Below, piece after piece: positions 20,835 through 30,957 of a stretch of 64,000 nt of DNA (position 1 is the first letter of the stretch; each line of letters opens with the position of its first letter). Both the position numbers and the translations under genes were made by a program. The stretch comes from Photobacterium frigidiphilum (lineage in GTDB: Bacteria; Pseudomonadota; Gammaproteobacteria; Enterobacterales; Vibrionaceae). Below the pieces are notes generated by a model, which was not told the origin of the DNA, made no database searches, and worked only from the letters and a program-made list of their open reading frames with translations. The stretch spans positions 124,001 through 188,000 of the forward strand of contig NZ_PYMJ01000005.1 of assembly GCF_003025615.1 (NCBI RefSeq), written 5' to 3'.

Positions 20835-20877
20835 GCTGCGATAGCACTTTTCATATATAAGGTTATCGCAGTTTTTT
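20835..20877. terminator. Terminator hairpin between opposing glycosyltransferase genes
   Basis: ctgcgata / tatcgcag followed by tttttt on the plus strand. The second arm overlaps the stop codon and last codons of the GT25 gene on the other strand. Confidence 0.7.
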
Positions 20878-21606
20878 ACGTTTATTCTGTAGAAAGAAAA
20901 GCCCTTGAGTACATAGATTGAAGATGATACTTCGTATCTTATAACTGATACACATGAGTCGAGTGACAAGACTCTTTTTTTGCTTTCTTTTTCGTTTACC
21001 TATTATTGAAGTGTCAGTACCCACAGTGACATGAAATGGTTCAAGACTGTATATGGGTTGTTGATGCATCCAAACATTACGTATGAAAACATCGACAGGC
21101 AAAGAGATATGTTCACTATTATTTAACAGTTTCTTTGCGGCTATCGGAGATATCGCATAGCAAGTCGCGCATTGAGGGACTTTAAAATAATTGAAAAGGG
21201 TCATTCCATTGGTTGACTTAACTTTATATTGAGGTTTTTTGTTACCATCTTCTAAGCGAATGAAATGATAATCATCAATAAGTTTTTCACATTCGTCGAG
21301 TGCTTGAACTGCCCCCTCTTTTAGGCGAAAGTCGTCTTCAAAAATAACGATAGATTCATTGAGTTCTATGCATTTTTTCCATGCTAGCATGTGACTCGCG
21401 TAACACCCTAGCTCACCCAGTACGGCTTTGCGCCCATAATTATAGATGAACTCTCGCTCATTATATAAAGCTAAAAGGTGAGGATCAGCTTTTCGCCCAT
21501 CAATTCCATCAATAAATTCAAAATTAAGCTTATGTTCTTTTAATAACGTAGATACTTTTTCTCGTCGTTCTACACTATTTAATAAGCTTAATACAAAAAT
21601 TTTCAT
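20863..21606 (-). CDS. Glycosyltransferase family 25
   Basis: 247 residues. GT25 (LOS/LPS) pattern: start KIFVLSLLNSVERRE, then GELGCYASHMLAWKKCIE and the metal-binding IVIFEDDF near 85-92. Adds a sugar, often galactose, to LPS. It has a lysine/arginine-rich tail (KRKRKQKKS, then a hydrophobic stretch) likely to touch the membrane. It is the last gene of the hldD-lpxM-waaL operon. A second GT25 (22722-23471) in the same operon is related but not a close duplicate. Confidence 0.88.
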   Translation of the reverse strand: MKIFVLSLLNSVERREKVSTLLKEHKLNFEFIDGIDGRKADPHLLALYNEREFIYNYGRKAVLGELGCYASHMLAWKKCIELNESIVIFEDDFRLKEGAVQALDECEKLIDDYHFIRLEDGNKKPQYKVKSTNGMTLFNYFKVPQCATCYAISPIAAKKLLNNSEHISLPVDVFIRNVWMHQQPIYSLEPFHVTVGTDTSIIGKRKRKQKKSLVTRLMCISYKIRSIIFNLCTQGLFFLQNKRKKLR

Positions 21607-21634
21607 ATTATCCCTTGAAAATTGATTATTTAAG

Positions 21635-22717
21635 TTAATCGTTAACTAATAATGATGAGAAAAAATGAATATGTTTTTCAACAGTTTGCGTTGCATTGAA
21701 TTCTTTATTGAGTTTTTGTTTGGCCGCAAGACTAAAGGTGTGAATTTTTTTTCTATCACTGATCAGTTTATTCATTGCTTCGGCGAAGGCTGTTGCATCT
21801 CCTGTTGGAACGACGTAACCGGAGACGCCGTCATCGACGAGTTCAGGGGAACCCCCTGTTGTAGTAACCACTGATGTTGTGCCATTTGCCATAGCTTCAA
21901 TGATTGTGCGAGGAAGCCCTTCACCGCTAATTGACGGTTGTACCTGAAAATCTGCCATGGCCATGATTGATGGCACGTCTTGGCGGTGACCGACAACATG
22001 AATACGCGAAGACATCGGGCTTTGTTTTATTTGATCTAAATGGGGTTCAAAACCACTGCCAACTAATAACAAATGAAAATTCGGGTTATTAATGTGGTGA
22101 GTCGCTTCAATCAGAACGGATATGCCTTTGCTTGGGCGAACATGAGCGGCACATACCGCGACAATCGTATCTTCGCCTAAACCGAAGTCTCCACGTTTAG
22201 TGGGTTCGACTTTGTACCAATCAAGTTGGTGACCCTTGTATATCGTGGTTACGTTTTCCTTAAATTGCCACACACGTTGGCGAACATCATCACGAACAGC
22301 ATTGGACACACAGACGATACCACTGACTTTTGGGTGAAGGTGGGTTAAATAGGCACTTGGATCATGACGATATAGCCCTCCCGTTGTACCACGATAGGTG
22401 ACCATTTTGGCTTTTGTACCAATGCAGGCGAAAGCGGCATTTGGGATGGTTTTTGAGTTGAAACCATAGCAAATATCATAATCCCCGTCTTTCAATTCGT
22501 GATGGATCGTTTTGATCGTCGTAGGGCAAATTTTCTTTGTTGGATAGCAATCAATGACCTTTACCCCATTATCTCGAAAGCGCGCGACATAATCTGCGTC
22601 ACCTTGGGTCACGACGGTGACTTGATGACCTTGCTTGACCATTTCGATGAACATCTCTGCCTCAGGGCGAACGCTGTTCCAGGCGTGTTTGTAAGAGCTG
22701 GCAATGAGTATTTTCAT
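21635..22717 (-). CDS. Family 4 glycosyltransferase
   Basis: 360 residues, GT-B fold: KMVTYRGTTGG in the acceptor half, then VAVCAAHVRPSKGISVLIEA and the donor-site EGLPRTIIEAMANGTTSVVT near 262-281 with the EX7E pattern. It probably extends the LPS core oligosaccharide; donor and acceptor are unknown. It starts 4 bp after the GT25 gene upstream. It is AT-rich relative to hldD. Confidence 0.88.
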   Translation of the reverse strand: MKILIASSYKHAWNSVRPEAEMFIEMVKQGHQVTVVTQGDADYVARFRDNGVKVIDCYPTKKICPTTIKTIHHELKDGDYDICYGFNSKTIPNAAFACIGTKAKMVTYRGTTGGLYRHDPSAYLTHLHPKVSGIVCVSNAVRDDVRQRVWQFKENVTTIYKGHQLDWYKVEPTKRGDFGLGEDTIVAVCAAHVRPSKGISVLIEATHHINNPNFHLLLVGSGFEPHLDQIKQSPMSSRIHVVGHRQDVPSIMAMADFQVQPSISGEGLPRTIIEAMANGTTSVVTTTGGSPELVDDGVSGYVVPTGDATAFAEAMNKLISDRKKIHTFSLAAKQKLNKEFNATQTVEKHIHFFSSLLVND

Positions 22718-22721
22718 CTGA

Positions 22722-23471
22722 TTACTTCACTTTATGGTTCATTTTATATTTGAAATTATGGGTTTCGCGACGCAGTAGTTCTTTAACGCTGAACCATTCT
22801 CGCTTTAAACGTGCGAATAGTTTACGAGGTGGTTTTTTACCATATCCTATATCTGAATCAAAAATAGGGTCATTGGTTAGGCAGGCGGGAATGGTACCAA
22901 AACATTCAACTTCGTTTACCCAAAAACGATCCATGTAAATATCTACTGCCATGTACCAACGCTGAGAATGTTGAAGTAGCTTCTTCGCACCGTTAGGTGT
23001 TAAAAAATAACCTGTTGCACTCATGTGTCCTTTGTTGAATTTACAAATGGATGTAGAGCTAAATTGTTGTTCTACCTCAGAACAATAGTTTTTTCTTTTA
23101 TTAGAAAAGAGGCGAATGCATTCATATTTTTTATCTAGTGTAGATGTTTTTTCGATGAACTCTAGGAATGGTTCTGAGTGTATTAGTGCATCATCTTCAA
23201 TGATGATAAGAGGGTGATCGAGATCTACACATTTTTGCCACATAAGGTAGTGACTGGCGTAGCAACCTATCTGACCTTTACTGAGTGATTTTTCTCTGTA
23301 TTTTTTACTCAATTTATCGTCATACATACTAAAAAGAGGGTGTTGTTCAGTATGACCATTAATTGCAGAAAAAAAGTGAGGTTGTAAGCCAAGCTTGGTG
23401 AGTTGGGCTTGGATATTATTTTTTCTGTCGAGCGAAGACGCTAAATTAATTACATAAATATCGCAGCTCAT
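22722..23471 (-). CDS. Glycosyltransferase family 25 (second copy)
   Basis: 249 residues. Same layout as the GT25 at 20863: YVINLASSLDRKNNI at the start, GQIGCYASHYLMWQKCVD, and LIIIEDDALI for metal binding. It begins 1 bp after the waaL stop, so it is translationally coupled. The role is LPS core decoration; the linkage is unknown. Confidence 0.88.
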   Translation of the reverse strand: MSCDIYVINLASSLDRKNNIQAQLTKLGLQPHFFSAINGHTEQHPLFSMYDDKLSKKYREKSLSKGQIGCYASHYLMWQKCVDLDHPLIIIEDDALIHSEPFLEFIEKTSTLDKKYECIRLFSNKRKNYCSEVEQQFSSTSICKFNKGHMSATGYFLTPNGAKKLLQHSQRWYMAVDIYMDRFWVNEVECFGTIPACLTNDPIFDSDIGYGKKPPRKLFARLKREWFSVKELLRRETHNFKYKMNHKVK

Positions 23472-23472
23472 T

Positions 23473-24654
23473 CTACAAACTCTTCTCTTTGTCGTTGTAG
23501 TTTATCAAACCACAAATGAGTAATAAATACATTGATAATGTCTGCCCATGGTTGAATGGCACATCAGTCAATGAAGCTATGGCGAACAAGCTAACTATGC
23601 CAATTATTTTGTATTTTCTATTCGTGGAAACGTATTTTACTTGTGTTATTGGAACAATAATCAAGACTAAAAAGAGCAATAAACCGAACACCCCATTTTT
23701 AATCAATTTGTCTAAGTATTGATTATGGTAATGTGCGGGCTTAAAGTTAAATAGTTCTTTTGAAATAAAGCCTAGCTTGTAAAGTTCATCGAATCGTAAT
23801 GCATGCCTATCCCCTAACCCTAAGATGTAGTTATCTTGTAGCATATCAGGTGCCAGTTTCCACATTTGAAAACGTAAACCGATAGAGGTATTTAAGTTAC
23901 CAGATGTGATTGCATTTACTTCTGCTTGGGTTTGTTCAATACGTTGTTCTAGTTGTGGTTTAGCCATGAAACCGATACTTAGAAACGCGGTAAGCCCAAT
24001 AGTGGCATACTTCCAGTTGATGCCTTTATTTTTGACTTTGAGCAAAAGAATGATGGCCGCGGTGATGGTAAAACCGAGCCAAATACCACGTGTTTCTGTG
24101 AATATGACGCCTGTGAGGCTCAACGTGAGTGCTAAGATTGCTTGTAATCTCACGCTTAATGATGATGTTCTTGATAACTGTGCAATAGCCAGCACACCAA
24201 ATACTGCACACATGGTTGCGAAAGGGATAGCATTGATAGGCCAATTACTACGACCAACGTTAAGGTATAAATTATAGTAGCATGCATATGCTAGACATAA
24301 AGACGATCCTAGAAGTGTTAAACCTAATAATACTTTTTGGGTTAACAGCTCTCTTGGGAAGCAAATTAAAAACAAGGAGGCGCCAATCAAGGCGCGAATT
24401 TCTCGCGAGCTACCGCCGTGGTAATAGTAAGAAAATAATGCGTACCCAGTAATAACTAACAGCAACCATAAGGTTTTGTCATTTCTAAGGTTTTCTTTAA
24501 TTGGAGCCAATCCGCGATGAATTAGGGTGGCGATTATGGCGATCACCATCATGATGATCATTGTTTTGTCGCTATTACGCAGCACTAACAACCCGGTAGA
24601 AAGCCAGATATAGGGCAATAACATCAGTAATTTAAAAATATTTGCTTTATTCAT
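23473..24654 (-). CDS. waaL: O-antigen ligase
   Basis: 393 residues with about ten hydrophobic segments, the Wzy_C/WaaL layout. The conserved region TETRGIWLGF near 185 and the large periplasmic loop with AHYHNQYLD (about 303-311), holding the key histidine, are present. It joins undecaprenyl-linked O antigen to lipid A-core on the periplasmic side. Placement inside a core operon between lpxM and a GT25 supports this over a Wzy polymerase, though the families are hard to separate by sequence alone. Confidence 0.85.
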   Translation of the reverse strand: MNKANIFKLLMLLPYIWLSTGLLVLRNSDKTMIIMMVIAIIATLIHRGLAPIKENLRNDKTLWLLLVITGYALFSYYYHGGSSREIRALIGASLFLICFPRELLTQKVLLGLTLLGSSLCLAYACYYNLYLNVGRSNWPINAIPFATMCAVFGVLAIAQLSRTSSLSVRLQAILALTLSLTGVIFTETRGIWLGFTITAAIILLLKVKNKGINWKYATIGLTAFLSIGFMAKPQLEQRIEQTQAEVNAITSGNLNTSIGLRFQMWKLAPDMLQDNYILGLGDRHALRFDELYKLGFISKELFNFKPAHYHNQYLDKLIKNGVFGLLLFLVLIIVPITQVKYVSTNRKYKIIGIVSLFAIASLTDVPFNHGQTLSMYLLLICGLINYNDKEKSL

Positions 24655-24655
24655 A

Positions 24656-25609
24656 TTAGTTGTTGCTCTGATATGGATTCTTCCCGCCCTCAGGGCGAGT
24701 TTTTAATAAACGTAAAATCCACATATATTGTTCTGGACGTTCCGTAACGTATTGTTCAATGCATTGATTCATCATACGAGCATCGCTCTCTTCACTGCCA
24801 GTAGGGAATGGTAGTGCAGGGTAAAAATCGAGTTCGTATTTTCCGGTTGCACTGTTGTACATAGAAAACAGAGGGACAATCTTGGCGCGGCTCAGTTTTG
24901 ACAAACGGCCTAAGCCTGCCATTGTGGCTTTGGTGGTGCCAAAGAAATCAACAAATACACTGTGCTCTGGGCCTAAATCTTCATCGGGCAGGTAATAACC
25001 AAGGTAGCCTTCGCGAATCGATTTAATGAAAGGCTTGATACCTCCATCACGTTCGTAAATTCGACCACCGTATTGCACGCGTTGTTTGTGCATTAACCAA
25101 TCAGATACCTGATTTTTTTGTTTCTTGGCCATTGCTGAAACGGGGAGCCCACGGGACGCAAGCAGTACGGCGGGAATATCAATGGCCCAAGTGTGAGGAA
25201 CTAATAAAATAACACTTTGGTTTTGATCTGTCAGTGATGTTAAATGTTCTTCACCGCGAACCAGCGTATTATTTTCTAGCCACTGTTTATTGCGAACAGA
25301 TAACGAGGCAAACCCCATTAGAAAGGTGCCCGCTGTAATGGTGCTTTGTCGCAACATTTCTTCGCGCTCCTCGTGTGTTTTTTCTGGAAAACACATCTCA
25401 AGGTTAACGCGAGCACGGCGGTTTGATTTATTTTTTAACTTAATGGATTGATTGGCAAACAGAGTGGCAATAGCACGTCTGAAAGTGTGTGGTAGCAGGC
25501 AAAGCAGTGATGCTAGCATTACGGCTAGCCAAGTACCCCAATATTTGGGGTGTAAAAATCCCCATTTGAATTCAGGGTTATATGCTTGTTTATCGTAGTG
25601 ATCTTTCAT
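24656..25609 (-). CDS. lpxM: Lipid A late acyltransferase, LpxM (MsbB) type
   Basis: 317 residues. N-terminal YNPEFKWGFLHPKYWGTW is the MsbB-type start; a transmembrane anchor (LAVMLASLLCLLPHTF) follows. The catalytic HX4D motif is in LVPHTWAIDIPA near 137-148. It adds a secondary acyl chain to Kdo-lipid A. In Vibrio the matching enzyme (LpxN) moves 3-hydroxylaurate, so the acyl group here is not certain. It starts 16 bp after hldD and ends 1 bp before waaL. Confidence 0.9.
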   Translation of the reverse strand: MKDHYDKQAYNPEFKWGFLHPKYWGTWLAVMLASLLCLLPHTFRRAIATLFANQSIKLKNKSNRRARVNLEMCFPEKTHEEREEMLRQSTITAGTFLMGFASLSVRNKQWLENNTLVRGEEHLTSLTDQNQSVILLVPHTWAIDIPAVLLASRGLPVSAMAKKQKNQVSDWLMHKQRVQYGGRIYERDGGIKPFIKSIREGYLGYYLPDEDLGPEHSVFVDFFGTTKATMAGLGRLSKLSRAKIVPLFSMYNSATGKYELDFYPALPFPTGSEESDARMMNQCIEQYVTERPEQYMWILRLLKTRPEGGKNPYQSNN

Positions 25610-25625
25610 TGAGCTTCTTCGCGAT

Positions 25626-26570
25626 CTATTTATTTAATATAGCCATGTACTCAGCGACACCTTCGGCAACTGATTTAAATGGCACATTATAGCCAGCAGC
25701 ACGTACTTTCGTGAGATCTGCTTGTGTATATTTTTGGTAACGACCTTCTAAATGTGCAGGGAAAGGGACGATTTCTACTTCGCCTTTGCAGTGATGTTTG
25801 ATGACTGCATCAGCAACGGCTTGGAATGATTCCGCATTACCGGTTCCGCAGTTAAAAATCCCTGAAATGCTCTTGCCTAAGAACCATAGATTCATTTTGC
25901 AAACGTCACCCACATAGACAAAATCTCGTTTGAAAATATTTGAGCCTTCAAATAACTTGGGGTTTTTGCCTTCAGTAATTTGAGTGTGTAGATGGAATGC
26001 GACAGAGGCCATACTGCCTTTGTGTTGTTCACGAGGACCATACACGTTGAAGTAACGGAAACCTGTGATCTGAGACAGTTTCTCGCCACGTTCTTCGGCG
26101 TCTAACCAAATACGCCGGACATAGTTGTCGAATTGCTGCTTTGAATAACCGTAAACGTTGAGTGCGCCTTCATATTGCTTTTCTTCAATGAAATCATGGT
26201 CACGACCGCCATATGTGGCTGCTGAAGAGGCATATAAAAATGGGATCTGGCGTTCTAAACAAAAATGCAGTAATTCTTTCGAATATTCATAGTTGTTTAG
26301 CATCATGTATTTGCCATCCCACTCCGTCGTCGCTGAACAAGCGCCTTCGTGGAAAATGGCTTCGATAGGTCCAAAGTCATCACCTGCCATGATTTGGGTG
26401 ATAAAATCATCTCTATCCATGTAATCGGCAATATCTAAATCAACAAGATTGGCGAATTTAGTGCCGTCTTTTAAGTGATCAACGACTAAAATGTCGTTAT
26501 GACCTTGCTCATTTAAGGTTTTGACGATGTTACTGCCGATCATGCCGGCACCACCAGTTACAATAATCAT
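25626..26570 (-). CDS. hldD: ADP-L-glycero-D-manno-heptose 6-epimerase
   Basis: 314 residues from the ATG at 26570, preceded by aggatgg; an ATG 66 bp earlier lies outside the conserved start. NADP-dependent [18 protein letters not shown] at 2-16, substrate block [16 protein letters not shown], catalytic YGYSK near 140. It makes the heptose donor used by the GT9 enzyme in this locus. First gene of the operon. Confidence 0.96.
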   Translation of the reverse strand: MIIVTGGAGMIGSNIVKTLNEQGHNDILVVDHLKDGTKFANLVDLDIADYMDRDDFITQIMAGDDFGPIEAIFHEGACSATTEWDGKYMMLNNYEYSKELLHFCLERQIPFLYASSAATYGGRDHDFIEEKQYEGALNVYGYSKQQFDNYVRRIWLDAEERGEKLSQITGFRYFNVYGPREQHKGSMASVAFHLHTQITEGKNPKLFEGSNIFKRDFVYVGDVCKMNLWFLGKSISGIFNCGTGNAESFQAVADAVIKHHCKGEVEIVPFPAHLEGRYQKYTQADLTKVRAAGYNVPFKSVAEGVAEYMAILNK

Positions 26571-26687
26571 GATCCATCCTGATATTGAATGCGTTGGTAA
26601 CAGCGGCATATAGTCACTGTTGTAAATATGTGTCATGACTTATGATAATATCATGTGATTGCTAATGGGCGAAAGAAGTGAGATCGA

Positions 26688-27335
26688 ATGAAGACCCGCG
26701 ATAGAATTATTCAGGCCGCCCTTGAACTCTTTAATGAGAGTGGTGAGCCCAATATTACGACGAACCACATTGCTGCTCATTTGAGCATTAGCCCTGGCAA
26801 TCTATATTATCACTTCCGCAATAAGGAAGAGATTATACATTGTATTTTTGATGAGTACGCCCGAGATATAAGTACTCGTTTTCAGCCAAAAGCTGAATTT
26901 GATGCAACGGCTGAAAGCTTATTGGTTTATCTTGATGCTGTGTTTATGTTGATGTGGCGTTACCGTTTCTTTTATGCCAATTTACCCGATATTTTAAGCC
27001 GAGATCAAGCGCTTCAATGTAAGTATTTGCAAGCACAAGAACAGCTGCATACCAACATAGTATTGTTGATGAATAGCTTTAAATCGAGTGAGCTACTTGA
27101 TCTTGATGACGGTGAGTTACTCAGTCTCGCGAATACCCTGAAATTGGTTGCTTCCAGTTGGATTTTCTACCAAACCACTCAAGTGCCCGGTGCTAAAATC
27201 ACCAAAACTGTGATTTATCAAGGCGTGCTTCAGGTTTTGAGTATTGTTCGACCGCTAACGACAGTGAAAGGCAGAGAAAGGGTTAAGCAACTTGAATTAC
27301 ATTACAGTGAGCAAGTACAACACGATTTAACCTAG
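26688..27335 (+). CDS. TetR family transcriptional regulator
   Basis: 215 residues. N-terminal helix-turn-helix (RIIQAALELFNESGEPNITT, then IAAHLSISPGNLYYHFRNKE) at about 5-50. The C-terminal half matches the TetR_C variant with LMWRYRFFYANLPDIL. Divergent from hldD with about 115 bp between the starts, so it may control that operon or itself; the ligand is unknown. Confidence 0.88.
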   Translation: MKTRDRIIQAALELFNESGEPNITTNHIAAHLSISPGNLYYHFRNKEEIIHCIFDEYARDISTRFQPKAEFDATAESLLVYLDAVFMLMWRYRFFYANLPDILSRDQALQCKYLQAQEQLHTNIVLLMNSFKSSELLDLDDGELLSLANTLKLVASSWIFYQTTQVPGAKITKTVIYQGVLQVLSIVRPLTTVKGRERVKQLELHYSEQVQHDLT

Positions 27336-27364
27336 CACTTATTCTGGCGACAAGAGTAATGAAT

Positions 27365-27400
27365 ATGGGATGCATGGTTGTGGTCCCATCTTGATTTTTT
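27365..27400 (+). terminator. Terminator after the TetR gene
   Basis: atggga / tcccat arms with a loop of 13 bases, followed by cttgattttttt. Confidence 0.65.
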
Positions 27401-27413
27401 TCGTTATGACAGT

Positions 27414-28187
27414 TCAAATCTCCGCAAAAAGCGTCGACAGCCGCACCAAGGTAATATCTTCTTTCGTTAAGCCTGGAAGTAATTCATTCAGAGTGGACAG
27501 TGTAATTGGATGAGGGTGCCCAATTGCTATTGCATAGCCGTATTTCTTCGCCCGTTTTATTGCACTCGTTAACTGCTTTGTGACAAATTCTTTAGTTTGA
27601 TAATGGTCGAGAAAAATATGGCGGCGCAATGACAATACGCTATGACTAGTGGCTTGTTGTTGTGCGATGGATTTAGCTGTAGTACGGCTGTCGAGATAAT
27701 AAAGATTATGTTGTTTGAGTTCTGCCATTATCCAGCCCATCGCTTGTATATTTTGGCTGAGGGCGCTCCCCATGTGATTATTGATAGCAATCGCATCTGG
27801 GACTCGGGTTAGTGCTTGGCGTAAGGTGTGTTGTAAGGTCTGTTGTGACATCGTAGAGGTTAGGGTGTTAACTTCGAGTGGGGCTAAATGCTCCGGTTCC
27901 ATGGGCATATGGAGCAATGTTTCTCTTTGTTGTTTTTTTGCTTGTGCTGCGACAGTCAAATCGTACGGCGTATTTGGTAAAATGGATATGGTAACTTCTG
28001 GGGGAAGTTTTGACAGTAATTCAGGCATTGCCTGATAGCCTAAATCATCGATAATAATCGCTAATTGAGCGGCGTGAATACTGATTGATGTAAACAGAAG
28101 TAGAATCAGTGATGCTGTTTTGATTACGTTCCTTCGCATAGTAGATTGTCTGATAGCCTTCTTCCTTGAAGTGAATATCGAAATCAT
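27414..28187 (-). CDS. yibQ: Divergent polysaccharide deacetylase (YibQ)
   Basis: 257 residues from the first ATG; the Met at residue 17 (28139) is as likely, because a signal peptide (TASLILLLFTSISIHA) follows it. The secreted domain begins AQLAIIIDDLGYQAMPE, with IDDLG as metal-binding region, then HMPMEPE, NHMGSAL and IGHPHP, all typical of the DUF610 deacetylase family. Follows envC as in E. coli. Function unproven; probably a periplasmic enzyme acting on cell-envelope glycan. Confidence 0.88.
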   Translation of the reverse strand: MISIFTSRKKAIRQSTMRRNVIKTASLILLLFTSISIHAAQLAIIIDDLGYQAMPELLSKLPPEVTISILPNTPYDLTVAAQAKKQQRETLLHMPMEPEHLAPLEVNTLTSTMSQQTLQHTLRQALTRVPDAIAINNHMGSALSQNIQAMGWIMAELKQHNLYYLDSRTTAKSIAQQQATSHSVLSLRRHIFLDHYQTKEFVTKQLTSAIKRAKKYGYAIAIGHPHPITLSTLNELLPGLTKEDITLVRLSTLFAEI

Positions 28188-28234
28188 GTCGGGCTGACTG
28201 TTTGAGTCTAGCCCGATAAGTAGCCCGTTTTATT

Positions 28235-29407
28235 TTATTTTTTTAGCCACGACTTAGGATTGGTCGGCGCCCCTTTACGGCGGATCTCAAAGTACAAGGC
28301 GGAGCGTTCTTGACCACCACTGTCACCAACCAGTGCAATCGGCTCACTAGCGCGCACATTATCGCCGACTTTTTTCAGCAGTGTTTGATTGTAACCATAG
28401 AAGCTCATGTCACCTTTACCGTGATCGATTACCATCATAAGCCCGTAACCACGCAGCCAATCGGCAAAAACCACTTTACCAGAATAAATGGACTTCACTT
28501 GGCTGCCTGATGATTGTGCGATAACCATCCCTTTCCAGCGCAGTTCACCTTGCTGATTCGTACCGTATGAATGCAAGACAGAGCCTTTGACGGGCCAAGG
28601 TAATTTTCTTTTGTGTCTCGCCAAACCATCCATCGGTGCTTTGTTTGCCGCGGCTTTAGCTGCTGCTTCTGCTACGGCCTTGGCTTTTGCTATCTCGGTA
28701 ACCAGACGTTTTTCATTGCTCTGCAATTCATTGATATATTGGTTGCTTGAGCTGATCTGCCCTTTAATGTTTTTCAGGGTTTTCTTACGTGTGGTTTGCT
28801 TTGATTCAAGCGCACTTTTTTCTGTTTTTAACTGCGCCAATACAATTTGCTGTTGTTCGCGCTGTTGTTTTAGTTGATGGTATTTAAGCTGTAATTCTGT
28901 ATCGGTCGCTGCTAATTGACTGAGTGCTTGGCTGCGCGCTTGACTTAAGCGTTCGGCATAGATCGTCATACGATCTAGTTCATTACTTTGTTCGCCGCTT
29001 AATAAGTTCGACAGCTGACTATTTTTACCTTGTCGATATTGCGCATTGAGTAATTCTTTCAGCATTTCTTGCTGCCCCAGCTGTAATTGTTCAAGCTTCT
29101 GTTGTTCGCGTTCAAGCTGGGTAATGGAGGTTTTCAACGTAGAGAGCTTATTATCCGCCAGATGAATTTTTTTGGCTGTCTGTGAAATACCAAGCTCTTG
29201 TTGCTTAAGTTCTTTCTGTAGCGAATTGAATGTCTGTTGACGGTTGTCTAATTGATTTTGCTGACGTGAAATTTCCTGTTTTACCCCATCGAGTTGATTT
29301 TGCCCTGAGGCTACGCTCGATGCTGAAAATGACAGGCATAAGAAAACGCCAGTGCATAATGCACTGGCGTGGATAGTTTGGTTGAGGTGTTTGATCATAT
29401 CCCGCAT
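28235..29407 (-). CDS. envC: Murein hydrolase activator EnvC
   Basis: 390 residues. Signal peptide near 12-34, then coiled coils (QQNQLDNRQQTF, long Lys/Gln/Leu runs to about residue 235) and a C-terminal LytM/M23-like domain (about 265-390) beginning WPVKGSVLHSYG. Its metal residues are not all kept (VIDHGKGDMSFYGY), as in EnvC that activates AmiA and AmiB and does not cut glycan itself. It follows gpmI by 8 bp. The Met at residue 4 is an alternative start. Confidence 0.94.
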   Translation of the reverse strand: MRDMIKHLNQTIHASALCTGVFLCLSFSASSVASGQNQLDGVKQEISRQQNQLDNRQQTFNSLQKELKQQELGISQTAKKIHLADNKLSTLKTSITQLEREQQKLEQLQLGQQEMLKELLNAQYRQGKNSQLSNLLSGEQSNELDRMTIYAERLSQARSQALSQLAATDTELQLKYHQLKQQREQQQIVLAQLKTEKSALESKQTTRKKTLKNIKGQISSSNQYINELQSNEKRLVTEIAKAKAVAEAAAKAAANKAPMDGLARHKRKLPWPVKGSVLHSYGTNQQGELRWKGMVIAQSSGSQVKSIYSGKVVFADWLRGYGLMMVIDHGKGDMSFYGYNQTLLKKVGDNVRASEPIALVGDSGGQERSALYFEIRRKGAPTNPKSWLKK

Positions 29408-29415
29408 GGGACTGA

Positions 29416-30957
29416 TTATTTCAGATCAAACAGTACCTGACCAGTCATCTCTGCAGGGATTTCGATATCTGATAATGAAAGCATGGTTGGTGCTAGGTCA
29501 GAAAGCTTACCGTTATCTTTTAGAGTTAGCGATTTATCACCAACATAAATAAGAGGAACAGGTAAGTTTGTGTGTGCAGTATGTACGCCACCTGTTTCTG
29601 GGTTGATCATCATTTCAGCATTACCGTGGTCTGCTGTGATCAATAGTTGACCATCGACAGATTTGATTGCTTCAACAACTTGACCAATGCAACCATCTAA
29701 CGCTTCACATGCTTGTACCGCGGCACCGTAAACACCAGTGTGACCAACCATATCGCCGTTAGGGTAGTTACAGATGATCGTATCGAATTCACCGCTTTTA
29801 ATTGCTGCGACTAACTTTTCTGTTAGTTCTGGTGCGCTCATTTCAGGTTGTAAGTCATACGTAGCAACTTTTGGCGATGCCACTAATGAACGTGTTTCGC
29901 CGTCAAATTCGTCTTCTACGCCACCGTTAAAGAAGAAGGTTACGTGCGCGTATTTTTCGGTTTCAGAAATACGTAACTGCTTTTTACCTTTCTTCGACAA
30001 CCATTCGCCAAGTGTGTTTTCTAGGGTTGCTGGTGGGTAGGCTGCAGGTAACTTAATGTTTGCTGCGTATCGTGTAAGCATCACAAATTCAGCTAAAACT
30101 GGCGTTTGTGTACGAGCAAAACTGGTGAAGTCAGCTTCAAATGCACGCGTAATTTCACGAGCTCGGTCAGCACGGTAGTTCATGAAGATAACGGTATCGC
30201 CGTCAACCATTGCAGCAGACTCTTGACCTTCAGCGCGGATCTCAGTGGCTTTTACGAACTCATCATTTTCTTCACGAGAATATGCATCAGTTAGGCCTGC
30301 AACTGCAGAATCAACAGTGAATTCCGCTTTAGCGGCAGAAAGTAGGTTATAGGCTACTTCTACGCGATCCCAGTTGTTATCACGATCCATTGCGTAGTAA
30401 CGACCAACCAAAGATGCTGTACGACCTTTGCCTAATTGTGCAAATAATGCATCGAAACGCTCTAAAGAGTTTTGTGCACTACGTGGCGGAGTATCACGGC
30501 CATCAAGGAAGCAGTGTAGGTAAATTTTCTCTGCACCGCGTTTAGCTGCCATTTCAATAGCGGCTGCGATGTGATCTTCATGGCTGTGAACGCCACCTGG
30601 AGACATCAAGCCCATGATGTGAACGGCTTTACCTGCGTTGATTGCTTTATCCATTGCAGTTGTCAGTGCTTCATTTTCGAAGAAGTCGCCGTCTGCGATA
30701 GATTTAGTAATACGAGTCAGGTCTTGATAAACAACACGACCCGCACCAATGTTGGTATGGCCAACTTCAGAGTTACCCATTTGACCATCAGGTAAGCCCA
30801 CATCAAGGCCTGATGCAGAAATTAGTGTGTTTGCTTCATTAGCAATCAAGCTGTCCATAACGGGTGTATTCGCGTTAGCGATTGCGTTATCTGAATTATC
30901 TTCGCGGTAACCCCAACCATCTAGGATCACTAAAGCAAGTGGCTTTTTAGCAGACAT
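29416..30957 (-). CDS. gpmI: 2,3-bisphosphoglycerate-independent phosphoglycerate mutase
   Basis: 513 residues, the family length. Converts 3- to 2-phosphoglycerate with two Mn ions. [12 protein letters not shown] at the start, catalytic Ser in [17 protein letters not shown] (near 59-75), and metal ligands in [12 protein letters not shown] and ITADHGNAE. First gene of gpmI-envC-yibQ, matching the E. coli gpmM-envC-yibQ order. Confidence 0.97.
   Translation of the reverse strand: MSAKKPLALVILDGWGYREDNSDNAIANANTPVMDSLIANEANTLISASGLDVGLPDGQMGNSEVGHTNIGAGRVVYQDLTRITKSIADGDFFENEALTTAMDKAINAGKAVHIMGLMSPGGVHSHEDHIAAAIEMAAKRGAEKIYLHCFLDGRDTPPRSAQNSLERFDALFAQLGKGRTASLVGRYYAMDRDNNWDRVEVAYNLLSAAKAEFTVDSAVAGLTDAYSREENDEFVKATEIRAEGQESAAMVDGDTVIFMNYRADRAREITRAFEADFTSFARTQTPVLAEFVMLTRYAANIKLPAAYPPATLENTLGEWLSKKGKKQLRISETEKYAHVTFFFNGGVEDEFDGETRSLVASPKVATYDLQPEMSAPELTEKLVAAIKSGEFDTIICNYPNGDMVGHTGVYGAAVQACEALDGCIGQVVEAIKSVDGQLLITADHGNAEMMINPETGGVHTAHTNLPVPLIYVGDKSLTLKDNGKLSDLAPTMLSLSDIEIPAEMTGQVLFDLK

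Noticed and set aside
28235-29407. EnvC as an active M23 peptidase
   Set aside because: The LytM domain lacks the full set of zinc ligands, as in EnvC activators.
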